Positions 23,480 through 36,800 are shown, counted from the first letter of the stretch. The stretch: 48,477 nt of DNA from Gnetum montanum (GCA_015680685.1 MNCI01036469.1:150080-198556); one strand, 5' to 3'. Numbers and translations: made by a program. The notes: generated from the sequence alone by a model not told the origin.

Positions 23480-26050
23480 GAAGAGTTCTTTGAATTTGAT
23501 AAAGAACATAACCTACATTTTGAATTTGTTTCATTCTTCATAAGCTAGAAATGGTGTCCACATTGGTGACTACATTGGGACTACACTAGCAAGCATAGCC
23601 AAGGTCATCCCTAGTGTAGTTGCATGAGAAAAATGGATTTCTAGGGTTTTTGGATTGCTACTGGTGTTCTATCAACTTCCTAAGGTAGCACAGGCTAAAT
23701 AGAATATTTAAATGTCAAAATAGGCTTTAGAAGATGGAGTTTTACTAGCATCTACACCCCATGACTATGCTAGTCAGCATAGTTGAGGATTGCTCCAATG
23801 TAGATGAGCCAAAATCTGGGTTTTCCATGGTTGAACAAGGCCAAACTGCAACATGCTTTAGGATTTTGGGGTTCTAGGCTTCCAAAATCAAGTTTTTAAC
23901 CATTCTTAGCACTGTTGTATCAATCAAACCATCTTGAAACATGAGCTACATTGGGACTACCCTAGCCAACATAGTCCTAAGCCTACCTCAATGTAGTCAC
24001 ATGAAATCTAGCATTCCCATGGTTGAAATAAGATAAAATTATAGCTAGGCAATGTCGAATAAGGTTCTAGGTGTCTTAAGTCAAATTTTTGGCAATTTGG
24101 AATGTCAAAACACTAATTGCATGAATTCCCAACCATGACTACACTAGGACTATGCTAGCCAGCTTAGTCATGATCTGTTCCAGTGTAGTCAACTATAAAA
24201 TCCAACTTTTAATAGGTTTTTGTAGTCAATTAACTAGTCTCTTGGGTTTCTATGGTTACCAATGCCTCTATTTAGGGTTTTGGCTCAAGATAATTAAATT
24301 CGAGGTTGTTTGAGCTTTGGAATGATGATTTCCACCAGCCAGCATAGTTGAGCTTGGCCTCAACATATATGGAATTCATATGGTATATTCAAGATTAAAA
24401 TGAGATGAATTTACAACTAGGTAATGCTAAACTAGGTTCTAGGTTTCTAAGTTAGATCTTGCACTGTTTGGAGTGTCAAATCATCAGTGAAATCAACCTT
24501 AGATCATGACTATGTTGGAACCACACAAGCTAGTGTAGTCCAGGCCTCCTCCAACATAGTCGCAACATGAATCTTGGATTTTGGTGCAATCCCATGGTTG
24601 ATGGACTAGGTTTTTGAGTTCTAAGGTCACTAATGTCAAAGGCTTTTAGGCCTGCAATTGGCAGTTTTGATGATTATTTTAATGTCAAGATGGCCATCCA
24701 CCATTGGACTATGTTGGATAGAATAGTCACAATGTGGATGTGGTATGAATGATGAGTTCTAGCCATTTTCAACTAAGGTTGGAGGGTTTGGTGGCTTTCA
24801 AAGTCTTTGGCAAGGCTTTAGGGTTGGCCTGGTGCTTTCACAAGTTAATTTGGTGTGTTGGTTGCCTTTGTTGATGTTTTAGAAATATGACTACACTAGG
24901 ACTACACTGGCCATTATAGTTCCAAGTCTCCTTAGTGTAGTGACAAAGTGAAAATGGGATTTGGCCTTCGTTTGTTACATGGTTTGTCAATGCAAGGTCA
25001 CCAGAGGTTCTAAAGAAGTTTTTAGGATAAAATATGGTAATTTGGAGGTTATTATTGGCTTTTGGTGATTCACCTTAACCCAACTCTATTGGGACTATGC
25101 TAGCCAATGTAGTTAGGACCACCCCTAGCATAGTCCAAAATGGAAAATGGGTTTTAGGTGGTTTTTGCTTGGTTATTTACAATTTTAGGTTCACCAAGAG
25201 TTCTTGGAAGTTGTGGTGTTCAAGATATGTTATTTTAACTACTATTTTTGGCTTCTAGTATTCATCCCCCACCCAATCTATGTTGGGACTACACTGCCCA
25301 GTGTAGATGGGCTTATTCCTCAGCATAGTTATAAGTTTTAACTGAAGTTTGACCTATTCTAGATCAATTATTTGCTATTTCAAGGCTACTAGAGGTTCTA
25401 AGGTGATGTAGAGGTCACAATTTGTTAGTTTGAAGACTATATTTGGTTTTGAATTATCACACTCCTATCAACTATAGTTGACTACATTGGTCAACATAGT
25501 TGAGGCCTCCCTAGTGTAGTCCATGCAAGATGTATGATTTTTTGGTGCTTTTTAACTAGTTCTATGTAATCCATGAGCTACCAAAGGTTCTAGTTATGGT
25601 TTGGTGTGAGGTGTTTCCATTTCAAAGTTAGTTAAAAGTTTGATTAATGTTTGAAAACACCATTCCACTTATGACTATGCCAGCATAGTTACCCAAAATA
25701 GTAAGTTTTAATGTGGGTTTTTTCATTCCTTGTTGCCCAGTTTCTATCAATGTTAACACCTAGTTTCCCATTTTGGGCACAAGGTTTCATGACATGGATG
25801 GATAGTTGTGAGGTGAGTTTTGGTAGTATTTGGATTTTTGCATCCATTTCAAGGCTTCGGGGTGCTTAAACCCTAGCATAGTCACCATGGGAAGTTAAAA
25901 AACCAAGTGTGTTAGGATTTCCATTGGCTTGCTTCCTAGGCACCTAGTGGGGCTTGCCTTGAATTTGAATTTTACCATGCATTGGTTTCCCACTCATCTA
26001 GCATAGTCTCACTTTTCAATTATGATCATTGAGTTCAGTGAGACTTCGGT
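23480..26050. repeat. Tandem array, period near 190 bp, about 14 units
   Basis: A core motif, gactacactaggactatgct followed by agccagcatagtc and then ctagtgtagtc, recurs near 23566, 23752, 23945, 24136, 24329, 24505, 24690, 24888, 25080, 25275, 25465, 25672, 25870 and 25998. Except for the last step, spacings are 176-207 bp. Within each core the outer arms (GACTACACTAG / CTAGTGTAGTC) and inner arms (GACTATGCT / AGCATAGTC) form nested inverted repeats. Sequence between cores is also related but strongly diverged. Tandem repeats in the 3' region are common in Tat/Ogre-type retroelements, which fits the minus-strand element to the right. Confidence 0.8.
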
Positions 26051-26310
26051 AGACATGTTGGAGCAACCAGGGTTTTGAAGGTAGGAACTTTAGTTTGGAA
26101 GCATTTCTAGATTACAATTTTACATAAATCATAATCTTTCCATCACTTCCAAGCTCCAACACATCTCACCAAAGCTCTAAACCTATTCTAGCCTCTACTA
26201 CCCCTATTTCCAACATAGACTAGCCCTTTCTACCTCAAGGAGTAGGCACATTTTCTATAGGAAGCTCTAAAAGCTAAAAGATTTCAATTGTTTCTACATT
26301 AATTGTCACC

Positions 26311-29300
26311 ATGTCAAAAAGGAAGGCTTCCTTCACCAAGGACCCAATCCTAAAAGAGTCAAATGTTACTTCCAAGGCCTTTCTTACCTTACATTTCCAA
26401 TTATTAAAGAAGGTTCTAACACCATGACTCCCAAGTACACATATTCTAACCATTTTATGTGAAATTTCCTTGGAATCCTAGGCAGTTTTGGTTGTAGGAG
26501 TTTGTGTGTTGGTTGAATTTAAATTTGGTAAAATTCCTACATTGTTGTGGTTATATATTTTCATTTTTTATTTGGCTATAGGATTGGTGTATGTCAAATT
26601 AAACAATTTGTTACAGTTGTTTCTATGCATTTTTAGTAATTTTAGGCAGAAAAAAGAATTTGTATTTTCTTCCTATTTAAAAAGTTATGAAATTTTTTTT
26701 TCATATCCACAGGGTTTTACTATCATGTTTAAAGATCAACTAAATATTTGAGCCATTTTATTTTGACTTATGGTTGAATTTCTACAAATTTTTTTGTAAT
26801 GCAGTGTATAGTGGGTTTTCAATTTTAGCTATATTTTTAAGCTACATTGGTATTTTTTTTCATGTCAAAATGGTTGAGGGTTTTTTTATTTTTTATTTTT
26901 TAATTTTTAGTAATTGTTTAAGGATTCCAACATCTATGGAATCATTTAATTTGGATGTGTATTTAATTTTAGGCAATTTTTTTTGTAAACTCACACAAAG
27001 TAGGGTTTTGCTATTACAATTTCTTTCTTGTTAGTTTTGCATTTTTCTCTATAAAAATGGTTAGGAATTTTAATGTTTCTAGTTTTGGGTGTTTATTTTA
27101 TTATTCAAGAATTCCAATGGCTATGGAATCACTAAATTTTGTTACATGATTGAGTTTTGATAAATTTCTTGGCAAACTGGTGCAAAGTGTGGTTTTTTTG
27201 TCATTGCGGTTTACCCTTGCGAAGATGGGCAACATTGGCACTTTGGAAAATCTTTCCAGCCAATGTCCTAGGTTCCTAGAGATTATTTGAGGTGTTGGAT
27301 AGGGTTTGGAAGTGGTTTTTATTAAGTTAAAATTTTTTGATATTTTTTATTAGCCATCTACTATAGCCATTTTCTACAATTTTCATGTTGTTTATTTTTG
27401 GTTGAATGTTGTTATGGTTTTTTTTGGTGTTTCAATTTTTTTTCAAGCTTAGAGCCTCAATGTAGATATCAAATTCTATTGAATTTTTATGTCCACATAA
27501 TCCCCAACCTTAGAAAAATATTATTAACCCTAATTTATCATTTTCAGTCAAGTGTGAACTATTCTATACAGTTGCAATTTTGGCCATGAAAACTGTAAAC
27601 TTCCCTGTCTGTACAAGTAGTGTTCGTGTTGGTATTGTGTTTTTGTGATTATTTTCAAAGGTTTTTAAGGTTTTTTACATGTTTTATTTTTAGTTCTAAG
27701 CAATCATTTGAATTTTTAGCAGATTTTAACTAGCCTTCCTAAAGTTTTTACTATGCCTAATTTCACCATTAACTAAAATACTTAGTAAAAGTTTTTAAAA
27801 TTCAAGCTATTTTTCTGATTTTTGTTGTAGGTACAAGCTAGTTTTCATTTTTTGATGTTTCTACATAAAATAATTTTACACTTTTATGCATATCTTACCA
27901 TAAAAATTGTCATCAATTGTTGGTAGGCCACTTAGTTATATTTGGTTTTTAGTTATTCCTAGTTTTTGTTTTATTTCTAAGTGTTGAAACTATGTTTGAA
28001 TATTTATTTAGAATAGCTACATTGATATTAAAGTTGTTTTTGTTTTAGTTACTTAGCATTTGGTTATATTTGGTCATGGTTTTTTATGGTTCTAACTATT
28101 GTTGTTGTTGTGTGCAGGGCCTTTCTCAAGTCCATACTATTGGTCATTGAGTTGGTGGGGCAACTGTGCTACATCCATGAACCAAGGCCTCACATCCTAC
28201 CCCCACACATGACTTTGGATCATGTCTCCTTATGGTTTAGGCTTGGGGCCAAGGATTTCTTGGCCTTCTTAATGTAGAATTTTAGTATGAGGGTACGGTC
28301 ACACTTATCATCCCACATGGTCATTGTGATCATGGAAACCTTATTGTTTAGGTCCTATAGCTTGATCATTAAGTTCTTAGAAGATGATCCTAAAATGAGT
28401 GTGGAGGATGAAGTGCTTGATGGCACTTACATAAGGGGGACTCATAAGCTATTCACGATTTGGGACATGTTGAAGTTCAACTTGTATAATGTCAACAACA
28501 CACTACTAGTTGGGCACCATGCCCATACACTATTCCAGAATCCTCCCAGTACTATCTACCATGTGGAAGGGTAAGCATGATTTTAAGTTTTCATTTTTGA
28601 TTATCTTTATTATTGGTTTTATTAGGCTATTTGGTTGTAACATTTTTTCTTTCTTGAATTATTGTACTAACAGGTACAAGCCGGATGACAAGGAGCTCAT
28701 CAAAAGTGATCAACGCCTATCCCAGCCCAAACAACATTGGAGGTCTTTGCCAAGAGCCCCATAGTGAGGCTCGCAGTGGTAGAGCAGCTAAGGGCTGACT
28801 TGGGCTGATAAACCACACATTACTCCAATGCCTACCAATGGTGTGTAGGTAATAGGATAGCACATGGTTGATGGGCCAAGTTAGATCTTTCCCACATACC
28901 CATTGAAGCCCCCATGCAACCCTCCTTTAGAGAAAAAGGTAAGAGTTATTTTTTTTATGTCAACATTTTCATGGTTGTATGATTATAGGTTCCTATGCTT
29001 TAAGCATCTAAATGGTTTTATTGGCTATGATTCGCAATAAATTTGGTTTTACTTTGGTTATATTTGTTGTATTGTAGGTGCTACCATCTCCTCCACCATC
29101 ACGCTTATCATTTTAGGATGTTTTGAGGAGATTCTCATCCTCAAGTATAATGAGGTGGATTCAATGTAGGGCATCCAAAAACATTCAAGAAAATATTTTC
29201 AATGCAACTTTTCCTAATATCTTTATGGCCACTATCCCAACCATTCCTACTCCTAAGATGGTGAACATAATTAACTCCTTTGACCAAGAAGTGAAGAAGT

Positions 29301-31763
29301 TCATCACCCAGGTTCATGATATGCCTATTATCCTAGCCATCAATGAATCTACCTTTAGTGACATCTTTGGCATTCTTCATGAAGGCCTAAAGGTTGTCAC
29401 TAAGGTAGGTAAAGAGGTGGAGCACCAAGAGAAGGTGGAGGAGTGTTTGGGCACTTGTTGTGGTCACAATGGATTGTCTTCTAGCCAATTCAATGTTGAA
29501 GAGGCTAGAGAGGCATATCTCTTATTTTTCTCCCAGGGGTTCCCCAAGTTGCTATCACATGGCAAGATCATGGAGGTTGATCAAGCATGGACCATGAAAA
29601 AGATTCTTTCAGAGGATGCTCAATTTAAATAGGCTAGTCATTTGGCTTCTAGGCTATGTGGGAAGGTCCTCAAACTTCATGACAACCTTACGAAAAAATA
29701 CCACATGCATTATGAATTCTTTGCAACATATTTAAGGAGGTCCACAGAGTTCCTAGTTGTGAGCAAGGATGGAAAATGGGTTAGCCAAAATCCATCCCAA
29801 CTCTCCAAGACATGGGTGAAATACATTTATCCCACCATGCAGGCTTAGAATCAACCAAAGGATATCAAGAAGTTGTTGTTTGTTACCACCAAGGAACTTA
29901 GTGGTCGGCATTTTTCTTCCCTTGACAACATGGGGATGGAGCCTTAACTCTCCTAAGGAAATATTGAAAAAATCCAAGGGATTATGGGCTGAATTTGAAG
30001 GTTCAACTAGAGCCAAATTAAAGAGACCTATGATTGAAGAGGTAGCCAGAGTGATTGAGCAACACTCCAAGAGGAGGTTTGTGGTTAGACTTGGCTAAGC
30101 ATGCGACATGCTTACATGTTTTAATTCATTTTTTTTCATTGTTATGTTTTATGTTATAAGACCATATTGTTATTTTGTTTTAATCAAGATATAATAAGTT
30201 ATTACATTTTGCTCTTGTAGGCAAGCAACAAGAGTTGGCAGCCCAAGTAGCAATAGCAAAGGTGAAGCAAAAATGCCTAGAGGAGGAACTCTTACAATTC
30301 CATGAGAAGGATGGATTATCCAATGTTCCATTAGATGACTTTGACTTCATATTTGACCCCTCATAACTAGTTGAACCCCCTTTCATCATCTGAGATGATG
30401 TTCCAGGTGCATATGCCTTCAATCCCATATATTTAAGTTTTGTTGTTTTATGCTTGCTTGGTTTTAATTGTTTGTTAGTTATTATGCTTGCCTTAGCTAC
30501 TAAGCCTCAGCCCATTGTCTCAACCTCCACATTTTATATGAAGCCATGGGTTGACACTCCTAACAAGAGGGAGTTCATGCGAGGGATGCCTGAAGACATG
30601 ATTAATAGATTGCAACAAGTTGCTCCTAATGTTGGTAAGAGCTTAGTTTATCTTGCACTTTTATTTTTTGCTTTATGGATGTATTTTTTTAGTTATTTTG
30701 TTTTTTGTTTCTTCTTGGTTATTTGGTTACTTATTTCATATGTTTTTGTTGTTTCTAGCACCTAAGCTAAGGTGGGATCCCAACTACCCCATTGCGATCA
30801 ATGCCTTACCTAGCTTACCCTCAAATGTAGAAAACGTAACATGAAAATTGTATGAAAGTATCACTGGTTATGCATTTTCATGCATCAAGACTTTGTGGAA
30901 AGTTCAATGTTCCAATGAGTTCCTATATGAATGCACTATAGCATTGGAAAAAAAATAAGAGGTTGGTTGAAGCTAACATGGATCTCAAGGATCGTAAGGA
31001 ATTTGTGAAGGCCCATGTGGCCAATAGGAGTTCCTTGAGAACCAAAGAGATTGAGTGGATGTCATATTGGAATGCCATCCATGGCAATGTTTCCCTTTCC
31101 AAGGAGTCTATAAGGAAAAAAATATAAATGGACCTATTAGCATGCAAGGCTAGAGGATGGAGAGACTACTATGATTGGGTTCTTGAGTGGGGCCAAGCAC
31201 AAAAGGACCACAAGAAGAAATACAAGGCTAAACATGAAGCCTATCTCAAGTGGTTAAAGGATTAATGCACCAAATAGCACAAGTTGGAGCTATTTGTGAA
31301 GGGGATTGAGATGGAGGATGTCTTCAAACTATTGAAGGCACTCTAACCGTGGCTGATTTTTCATTCCCTCAAGTTTCTATCACTTCTAGGGAGATGACCA
31401 CTAGGACATTTTTGCAAGAGCCACCTTCATGGATAGAAATCAACAACAACAACATCTTAACAAGAATCAATCTTAGGGAGGTGGACTAGGCCCACAAGAC
31501 TGAGGAACTATTCCTCCATAATTTGGAGGTTGGTCTTCAAAATCTCCCACAAGAAGATGTTGCACCCAAGCCCTCCTAGGTTTGCATATTTTATTTTATT
31601 TTAGCATAGTTTAGTTTAGTTTACTTTAAGTTGTAATTTGGTTTCATGCTTTATTAATTATTGGTTAAACTTATGTTTTGTTGTGGTACAAGTACTAAGG
31701 GATGCAAATGGCCCCAATGGTGAAGATAGAGCTATGCATCAGTCCCCTCCAATAGCCCCTTAG
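26311..31763 (+). pseudogene. Broken spliced gene of unknown function, antisense to gypsy gag-protease
   Basis: I do not recognise the family. A possible start is ATG at 26311 (context caccATG), opening MSKRKASFTKDP. After T-rich intron-like sequence, exon-like blocks lie at about 28119-28570, 28674-28938, 29078-30093, 30221-30406, 30497-30634, 30759-31579 and 31693-31763. Between them the boundaries are GT...AG, except a GC donor at 30094, and the introns are T-rich as in plant genes. Phases still fit across most junctions: HVEG joins YKPDDKELI (phase 2), DDVP joins ATKPQ and APNV joins APKLRW (both phase 1). Readable stretches include VEDEVLDGTYIRGTHKLFTI, EEAREAYLLFFSQGF, KGLWAEFEGSTRAKLKRP and a charged helical stretch AQKDHKKKYKAKHEAYLKWL. 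About a dozen stops and several frameshifts (for example near 28725, 29935 and 30940) disable it. It may be an extra antisense ORF of the adjacent Tat-like element or a captured host gene. Confidence 0.65.
26750..27210. repeat. Diverged T-rich repeats, about 185 bp, in presumed intron 1
   Basis: The segments at about 26870-27010 and 27055-27205 are related: aaaatggtt..., then attccaa...ctatggaatca, then ggcaa...aaact...caaag. Their offset is about 183 bp. They lie in the T-rich stretch between the possible first exon and the exon at 28119. Confidence 0.5.
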
Positions 31764-32105
31764 GACCATCTATTGGTCATTGTCTATGGTTATTACTTTT
31801 GTTATTTTAATGATGTTGTTGATGATTTATTGGCTAGTGTTAGCCATTGATGTGTTGAGAGATAGTTTATTGTTTAGCATTTCATGGTTACTATGTTATA
31901 GACATTGAAAACTTATTTAATTTTTAATTCTAATTTGATTAATATGTTTTAATTTTTAATGTTTTATACATTTTTTATGTTTCATATTTTTTTTTTATAT
32001 TATAAGCTACATTGGTTAACTTATGCATTTGTGATGAGTTATAAAAGGTAAAAATTGGCTATGTATGTTGTCTGTGAAGATATAAGCTAAGTTGTAAATG
32101 ATTTT
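31764..32105. other. AT-rich junction between antisense gene and minisatellite
   Basis: T-rich sequence with no recognised content. It is probably the 3' untranslated part of the plus-strand pseudogene or the boundary between it and the minus-strand gag-protease unit. Confidence 0.35.
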
Positions 32106-32108
32106 TCA

Positions 32109-32365
32109 GTTTTAGACCATGGCGGGCCATGCAATTTGCTAGGTTTATGCCATGGTGGATCCTACATTTTGCTAGTTTTAAGCCATGATCGGCCCTACGT
32201 TTTGCTAGTTTTAGGCCATCGCGAGTCCTACATTTTTTTAGTTTTAGGCCATGGTATATTTTTCCAATTTTAGTCTATGGCAAGCCCTACATTTTTCCAA
32301 TTTTAGGCCATGACAGGCCCTACGTTTTGCTAGTTTTAGGCCATGGTAGGCCCACATTTTCAAAG
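32109..32365 (-). repeat. 33-bp minisatellite, about 8 units
   Basis: Units on the plus strand resemble gttttaggccatggc followed by gggccctacattttgcta. About eight occur head to tail, one shortened by roughly 7 bp. The period of 33 is 11 codons. On the minus strand, the sense of the neighbouring gag-protease, most units are open and encode HGLKLAKRRAC-like 11-residue repeats, with the frame shifting at the shortened unit. Confidence 0.85.
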
Positions 32366-32689
32366 AAACACTTTTTATCACTTTTATGTTTTTAAAATTT
32401 TTATGAGTTTTTTAGATTTTAAAGTTTTTATGGTTTATGTCCTAAGGTTTAAAAAAAGGCATAAAAGGTAAATTGTAAATGAAAACAAATCTTAGACCAC
32501 ACATGAAGTAAAGGCTAAAACAAGGTAAAACAAAAGTAAACAAAACAATGCATATAAGTAACTTGTAAACTAGCTTTAAAAAATTTATAGAAAAAATAGG
32601 CTACATGGTTATAAGTGCTAGGATGAATGAATCAAAGGCATACATCGATTGTGAAAGTGTTTTCTAATCTCTAATAAATTAGGAAATGT

Positions 32690-33493
32690 GTACAGTCTAC
32701 ATTGCACAACTTTGTATTCCCTATTTCCTTCACTCATATTGTTGAAGGGGAGCTCTTCCCATGATGCATCCATGGGCCCATCATTGTTGATGTTGGCCTC
32801 TTTTGCTCTCTTAGGCTTCTTGACTTTGTGGTTGATAGTAGGAGTTTCTTCCTAAAACTCCACTTTGGACCCTTATTCAATGTTAATATTGTTGACCACC
32901 AAGGGAACTACATTGTTGCCATGAATTATGATCTCACCTCCCTCATAAGGTAGGTGAATTTCTTGATAGATTGGTGAGGAAACAACTCATAATTAAGCTA
33001 GCCATGGTCTTCCTAGGACAAGGTTGAGTCTTGGTGTCTTTTCCACCATCAATAAATTGGCCATTGTGGGGAATTATTCCACTACCACAAAGTCTAAGGC
33101 AATAGAGCCTTTAACAACTACCCAAGATCCATTAAAGGCTTTAAGAGAAGTTTTTGTGGCATGTTACATATGTTCAATTAGGCCTAAACATTCTATGATG
33201 GTATAAGATATTACAGTTTTTGCAACTCCATCATTAATGTGCACCATATGCATCTTGTACTATCCTACCCATATGGTTATGAAAAGGGAAGTCTTGGTTG
33301 TCTCACCATCTTGGTAATTGGTCTTAACTTCACTATCATGAAACACTAGCATAGTTGACCTTGTTTCTTCCTTTGGTAAAGGTGGTACCATCACCACATG
33401 GATGGACTCTTCACTAGCAAGGATGTTCTCGCTGACAGGAATAGAGGTCAATAGCATCACTAATGCCTTGCGGTGTGTAGCAAAAGTCATCAC
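32690..33493 (-). pseudogene. Tat/Ogre-type gypsy protease region
   Basis: On the minus strand the order of motifs matches the gag-protease junction of Tat/Ogre elements. HRKALVMLL..IPVSE comes first, near 33430-33480, then a PLPKEE stretch. Next is VHINDG..KTVISYT in the place of the usual (L/V)IDTGSSLNVMP active site. KAFNGS and LDFVVVE follow, then LNLVLGRPWLA near 33000-33030 and a GGEIIIHGNN tail near 32925. The catalytic DTG reads NDG, and at least three stops interrupt the frame, so it is inactive. No reverse transcriptase follows. Confidence 0.8.
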
Positions 33494-33832
33494 AAGGTCA
33501 TATAGGCTAGAGATGTTCTTTTGTTTTAGAGACTATTTGACCTATTACATCGTAATGAGAAATTCCTTGTCATTGACTGTAGGCTTTTCATTCATAGTGT
33601 TTTTGACTTCCTCCATGCACCTCAAGATGCAAACTTCATGCTTTGATGATTATTTGGCTTCTTTTCCCTTCTTTTGTGGCTTGGGATCCTCTCATGGTTG
33701 AATGGTTAAGGTGGCCTGGGTAGTGGAGTTAATCAGAATAGATGAGATGGGAGTGGGCTTTGATAGGCCCACTTGCTTCCATGCCTTCACCTATGTGTTG
33801 TCATCATCCTTAGGCTTCAACATGGACTTCTT

Positions 33833-36800
33833 TCATTCTTTGCTTGGTGATTTCTTATTTTTGTTCATTGGTTGTAAAGAATCCATTGCATTGGCCACTA
33901 TGGGAGAATTTTTTTCAGTTATAGGAGTAGGTTTGGTTTTGGCTTTAGCAGGAGGGGGCACCCTAATCACAAAAGGATCCTTAGAAGGCAAAGGTGGTGG
34001 GATCCTTACAATAGAAGGGGACCTTGAACTAGTAAAAGTTGAAGGACCTCTATCATTGTGAGAAGGTACCCATATCACAAATAACTTTCTCATAGGTCTA
34101 GACTTATTGGTCACATTGAATGTTGTGATAGTGTATGGCTTATTATTGGCATTCTATGGATCTTTTTAGATCTTCATGGATTAGTTTTTTGGCTTGACTA
34201 GGTTGGAGGCATCAAGTACTAGTTCATCCTTATCTATCATCTTGTATAGGTCATCCTTGAGGTGTAGGGCAAAGTCAATGTCATGACCTAGAAATTGATG
34301 AAAATGGAAAAAATAGTCTAGCTTAAAGTACTTGGGTACCGAGGGATAGTTCTTAGTTGCAAGAGTTGGATTTTTGACTATCTCACATAGCCTTTCATGC
34401 CTCTGGTAGGCATTTTCAGTCATTTGCTTATATTGTATTCTTCCACTCTTCAACAATTGATCAAGGAGTTTCTATGGTTTCAATGATAGCCTAGTGTACT
34501 TTGATCAATCTTTGCATTCAAATTTAGACCTCATAGTAATTGATGTAGAGGCCCTAGGTATTGAACATTGGTTATTGTTAGTAGGAGTCTTGGGTTGATT
34601 GGTCTTAGACCCCTATGTAGTCATTTTATTATCTTTGGCTACCATGGCCACAATTGTGTTGTTTTGCCTTCCCTTCTCCCTATCCTTCTGAGTGTGCTAT
34701 TTTTTGTATGCTACATAGGCAAGGTCATGGCTAGCCTCAACTACATTCCCTATGTTCTTTATTTGGCAAAAGGCTTGGCTAAGTGATCGTGTATCTAGGT
34801 AGTATAGTTTTGACTTAATGAAGTTGTTAACCACCTCTTGAATATGGTGAGAAGGTGTGTCTTGGCTATTGGTTTTGAAATCTCATTAAGTAGATCATTC
34901 CATCATTGTATGAATTTTTGTACTGGCTTAAGGGTTACCTACTTGACCTTCATTGACTAGTCAAGAGTTGTGTCAAGTTTCAAGCTGTACTTGAAATAAT
35001 TACTAAACTATGAAATTAAGTCTTCTAGAGAGGCTATAGATCATCTTGGCAATGCACAATACCAATCCAAGGATTTTCTAGTAAGAGACATAGGGAATAT
35101 CCACATTATGATATACAGCCAGGCTTGTAGTAATAGGCACTCAAAATGGAAGGTTATCAAGTGGGCATTCGAGTTGCCTTTAGCATTGTATTTGGTGAAT
35201 TGAGGGATGGGGATGCCTAATGGAAGAGTTATTGGGGGAATTGTAGGACTGATTGGATCATCTTGATAGAAATCCATTATTTTTACAGTCTATGTTGTGA
35301 AAGCCTTGAGCTTCTATAACTCTTATGTCAAGTCATGGATCATTTGGAATGTCTGATCTAATCCTTGGAACATTCCTATAGGCTATGGTGTTTAAATAAA
35401 TGGTTGAGGTATTAACTAAGAGGCCTATGGCCTTGTTATGGGTTGCAATTGGAGGAGAGAGGCTAGGTTATGATGGTCATGGGTGGGCTAAATAGTGAAA
35501 AATATGTTTATGCTGGTACTTGAGGCACAAAGGGGACAAACGGTATTTGTGTTCCCTATGTTACTTGTGGTCCTGCTATGGGACTTGTTGGTATACAAAA
35601 AAGGGGCATGGTTGTGAGAACCACCATTGAGGGTCATGAAAACCAAGGTTGCATGGCAAAAGGCATGGAAAAAAATAGGAAGGCCATTTGAAACATAGAT
35701 TGTGCCTAATGGGCTACTATAACAGGTGTCAACCCAAACATAGTCAAGTATATGGGAGATGATGGTTTGGATGCATGTCCCATGGAAGAGATAGGCAGCA
35801 CCAAAGTGGTTGTGGTGGTTTGAGAGGCCTATTGTTGGAATAGGCCCCCTATGAATGTTTCTAGTTCAAGCTCTACCTCAAACTCATTATGTTCTTCTTG
35901 TTGGCCCTCCAAACTAAGCTTTTCACTCCTTTCATCAATCTTAATCAATTGAGAAATTATGTATGCCTTGGCATTGGTAAGTAGTATTTTGTTGTATGGA
36001 GAGGGTATATACTCTTTCCCATTACACTAGATTAATTCAAACTCATGCTTAGCTTCCACCTCTACATGTGGAATGAGCAATCTAGCTTAGATTTTAACGT
36101 AAATGTAGTCGTAGTGCACTTCATTGAGCACAGCAAAGTCTGAGCTCTACCCTCTTTGCCTAAGCAATCTACACTCAGCTACAATAGGGCCTCTAGGATC
36201 ATAGATCCTCAAGGAAAACATGGTCCTCACAAAGGATATTCACCGCCTATCGAATGTTGAGAAGCAAAAAGACTAGACAATAGTAAGAATAGCTATCCAA
36301 GATGAACCTTCAATTGAGGAGGTTGACACCAAAGAATTACAATCTCTCTATGTAGGAAGTTTGGGTGCTTTACCAAAAGATAGCCATCGAGGTAGCCACT
36401 TGGAAAATGAGGCCCTGAAGTTTGTCTTTTTTCTTTGTGTTTGTCATTATTCTTGCTCTTCGATGAATAATTGTCACTATCATCTTTTGAGGCCCCTTGA
36501 TCTTGAGAACCATTCTTCCTGTCACCAAGGTTGTCCACAACTGATTGCAACCTTTGGTTAAGGATCTCCCCATCAAAGAAAGGGGAAGAGTCTATGTATT
36601 GGGAGGTGCCTGAAAAGAAGTCCTCGCTTTCTTTATGTTACTGCAAGAATAATTGGGTAGGGATCCTCTTGCCTTTATAATCCTTGTAGCATGCCTCCAT
36701 CTACTGATCCTTCCTCTATTGGGCCTTAGTAGGATGATAACCCCTATAGAGGTAGTCCTAACCTTCATATTTTGCATTAAGTCCAACAATTCCCAACCAG

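Noticed and set aside
23480-26050. CRISPR-like array
   Set aside because: Units are diverged, about 190 bp, with related rather than unique spacers, in a plant nuclear context with no cas genes.
26488-27034. Two 86-87 codon plus-strand frames resembling membrane proteins
   Set aside because: The T-rich sequence gives Phe/Leu/Ile-rich translations automatically. The stretch behaves like intron and contains repeats.
33402-34061. Plus-strand open frames of 99 and 119 codons as genes
   Set aside because: They are antisense shadows of the minus-strand gag-protease relic, whose motifs match a known family order.
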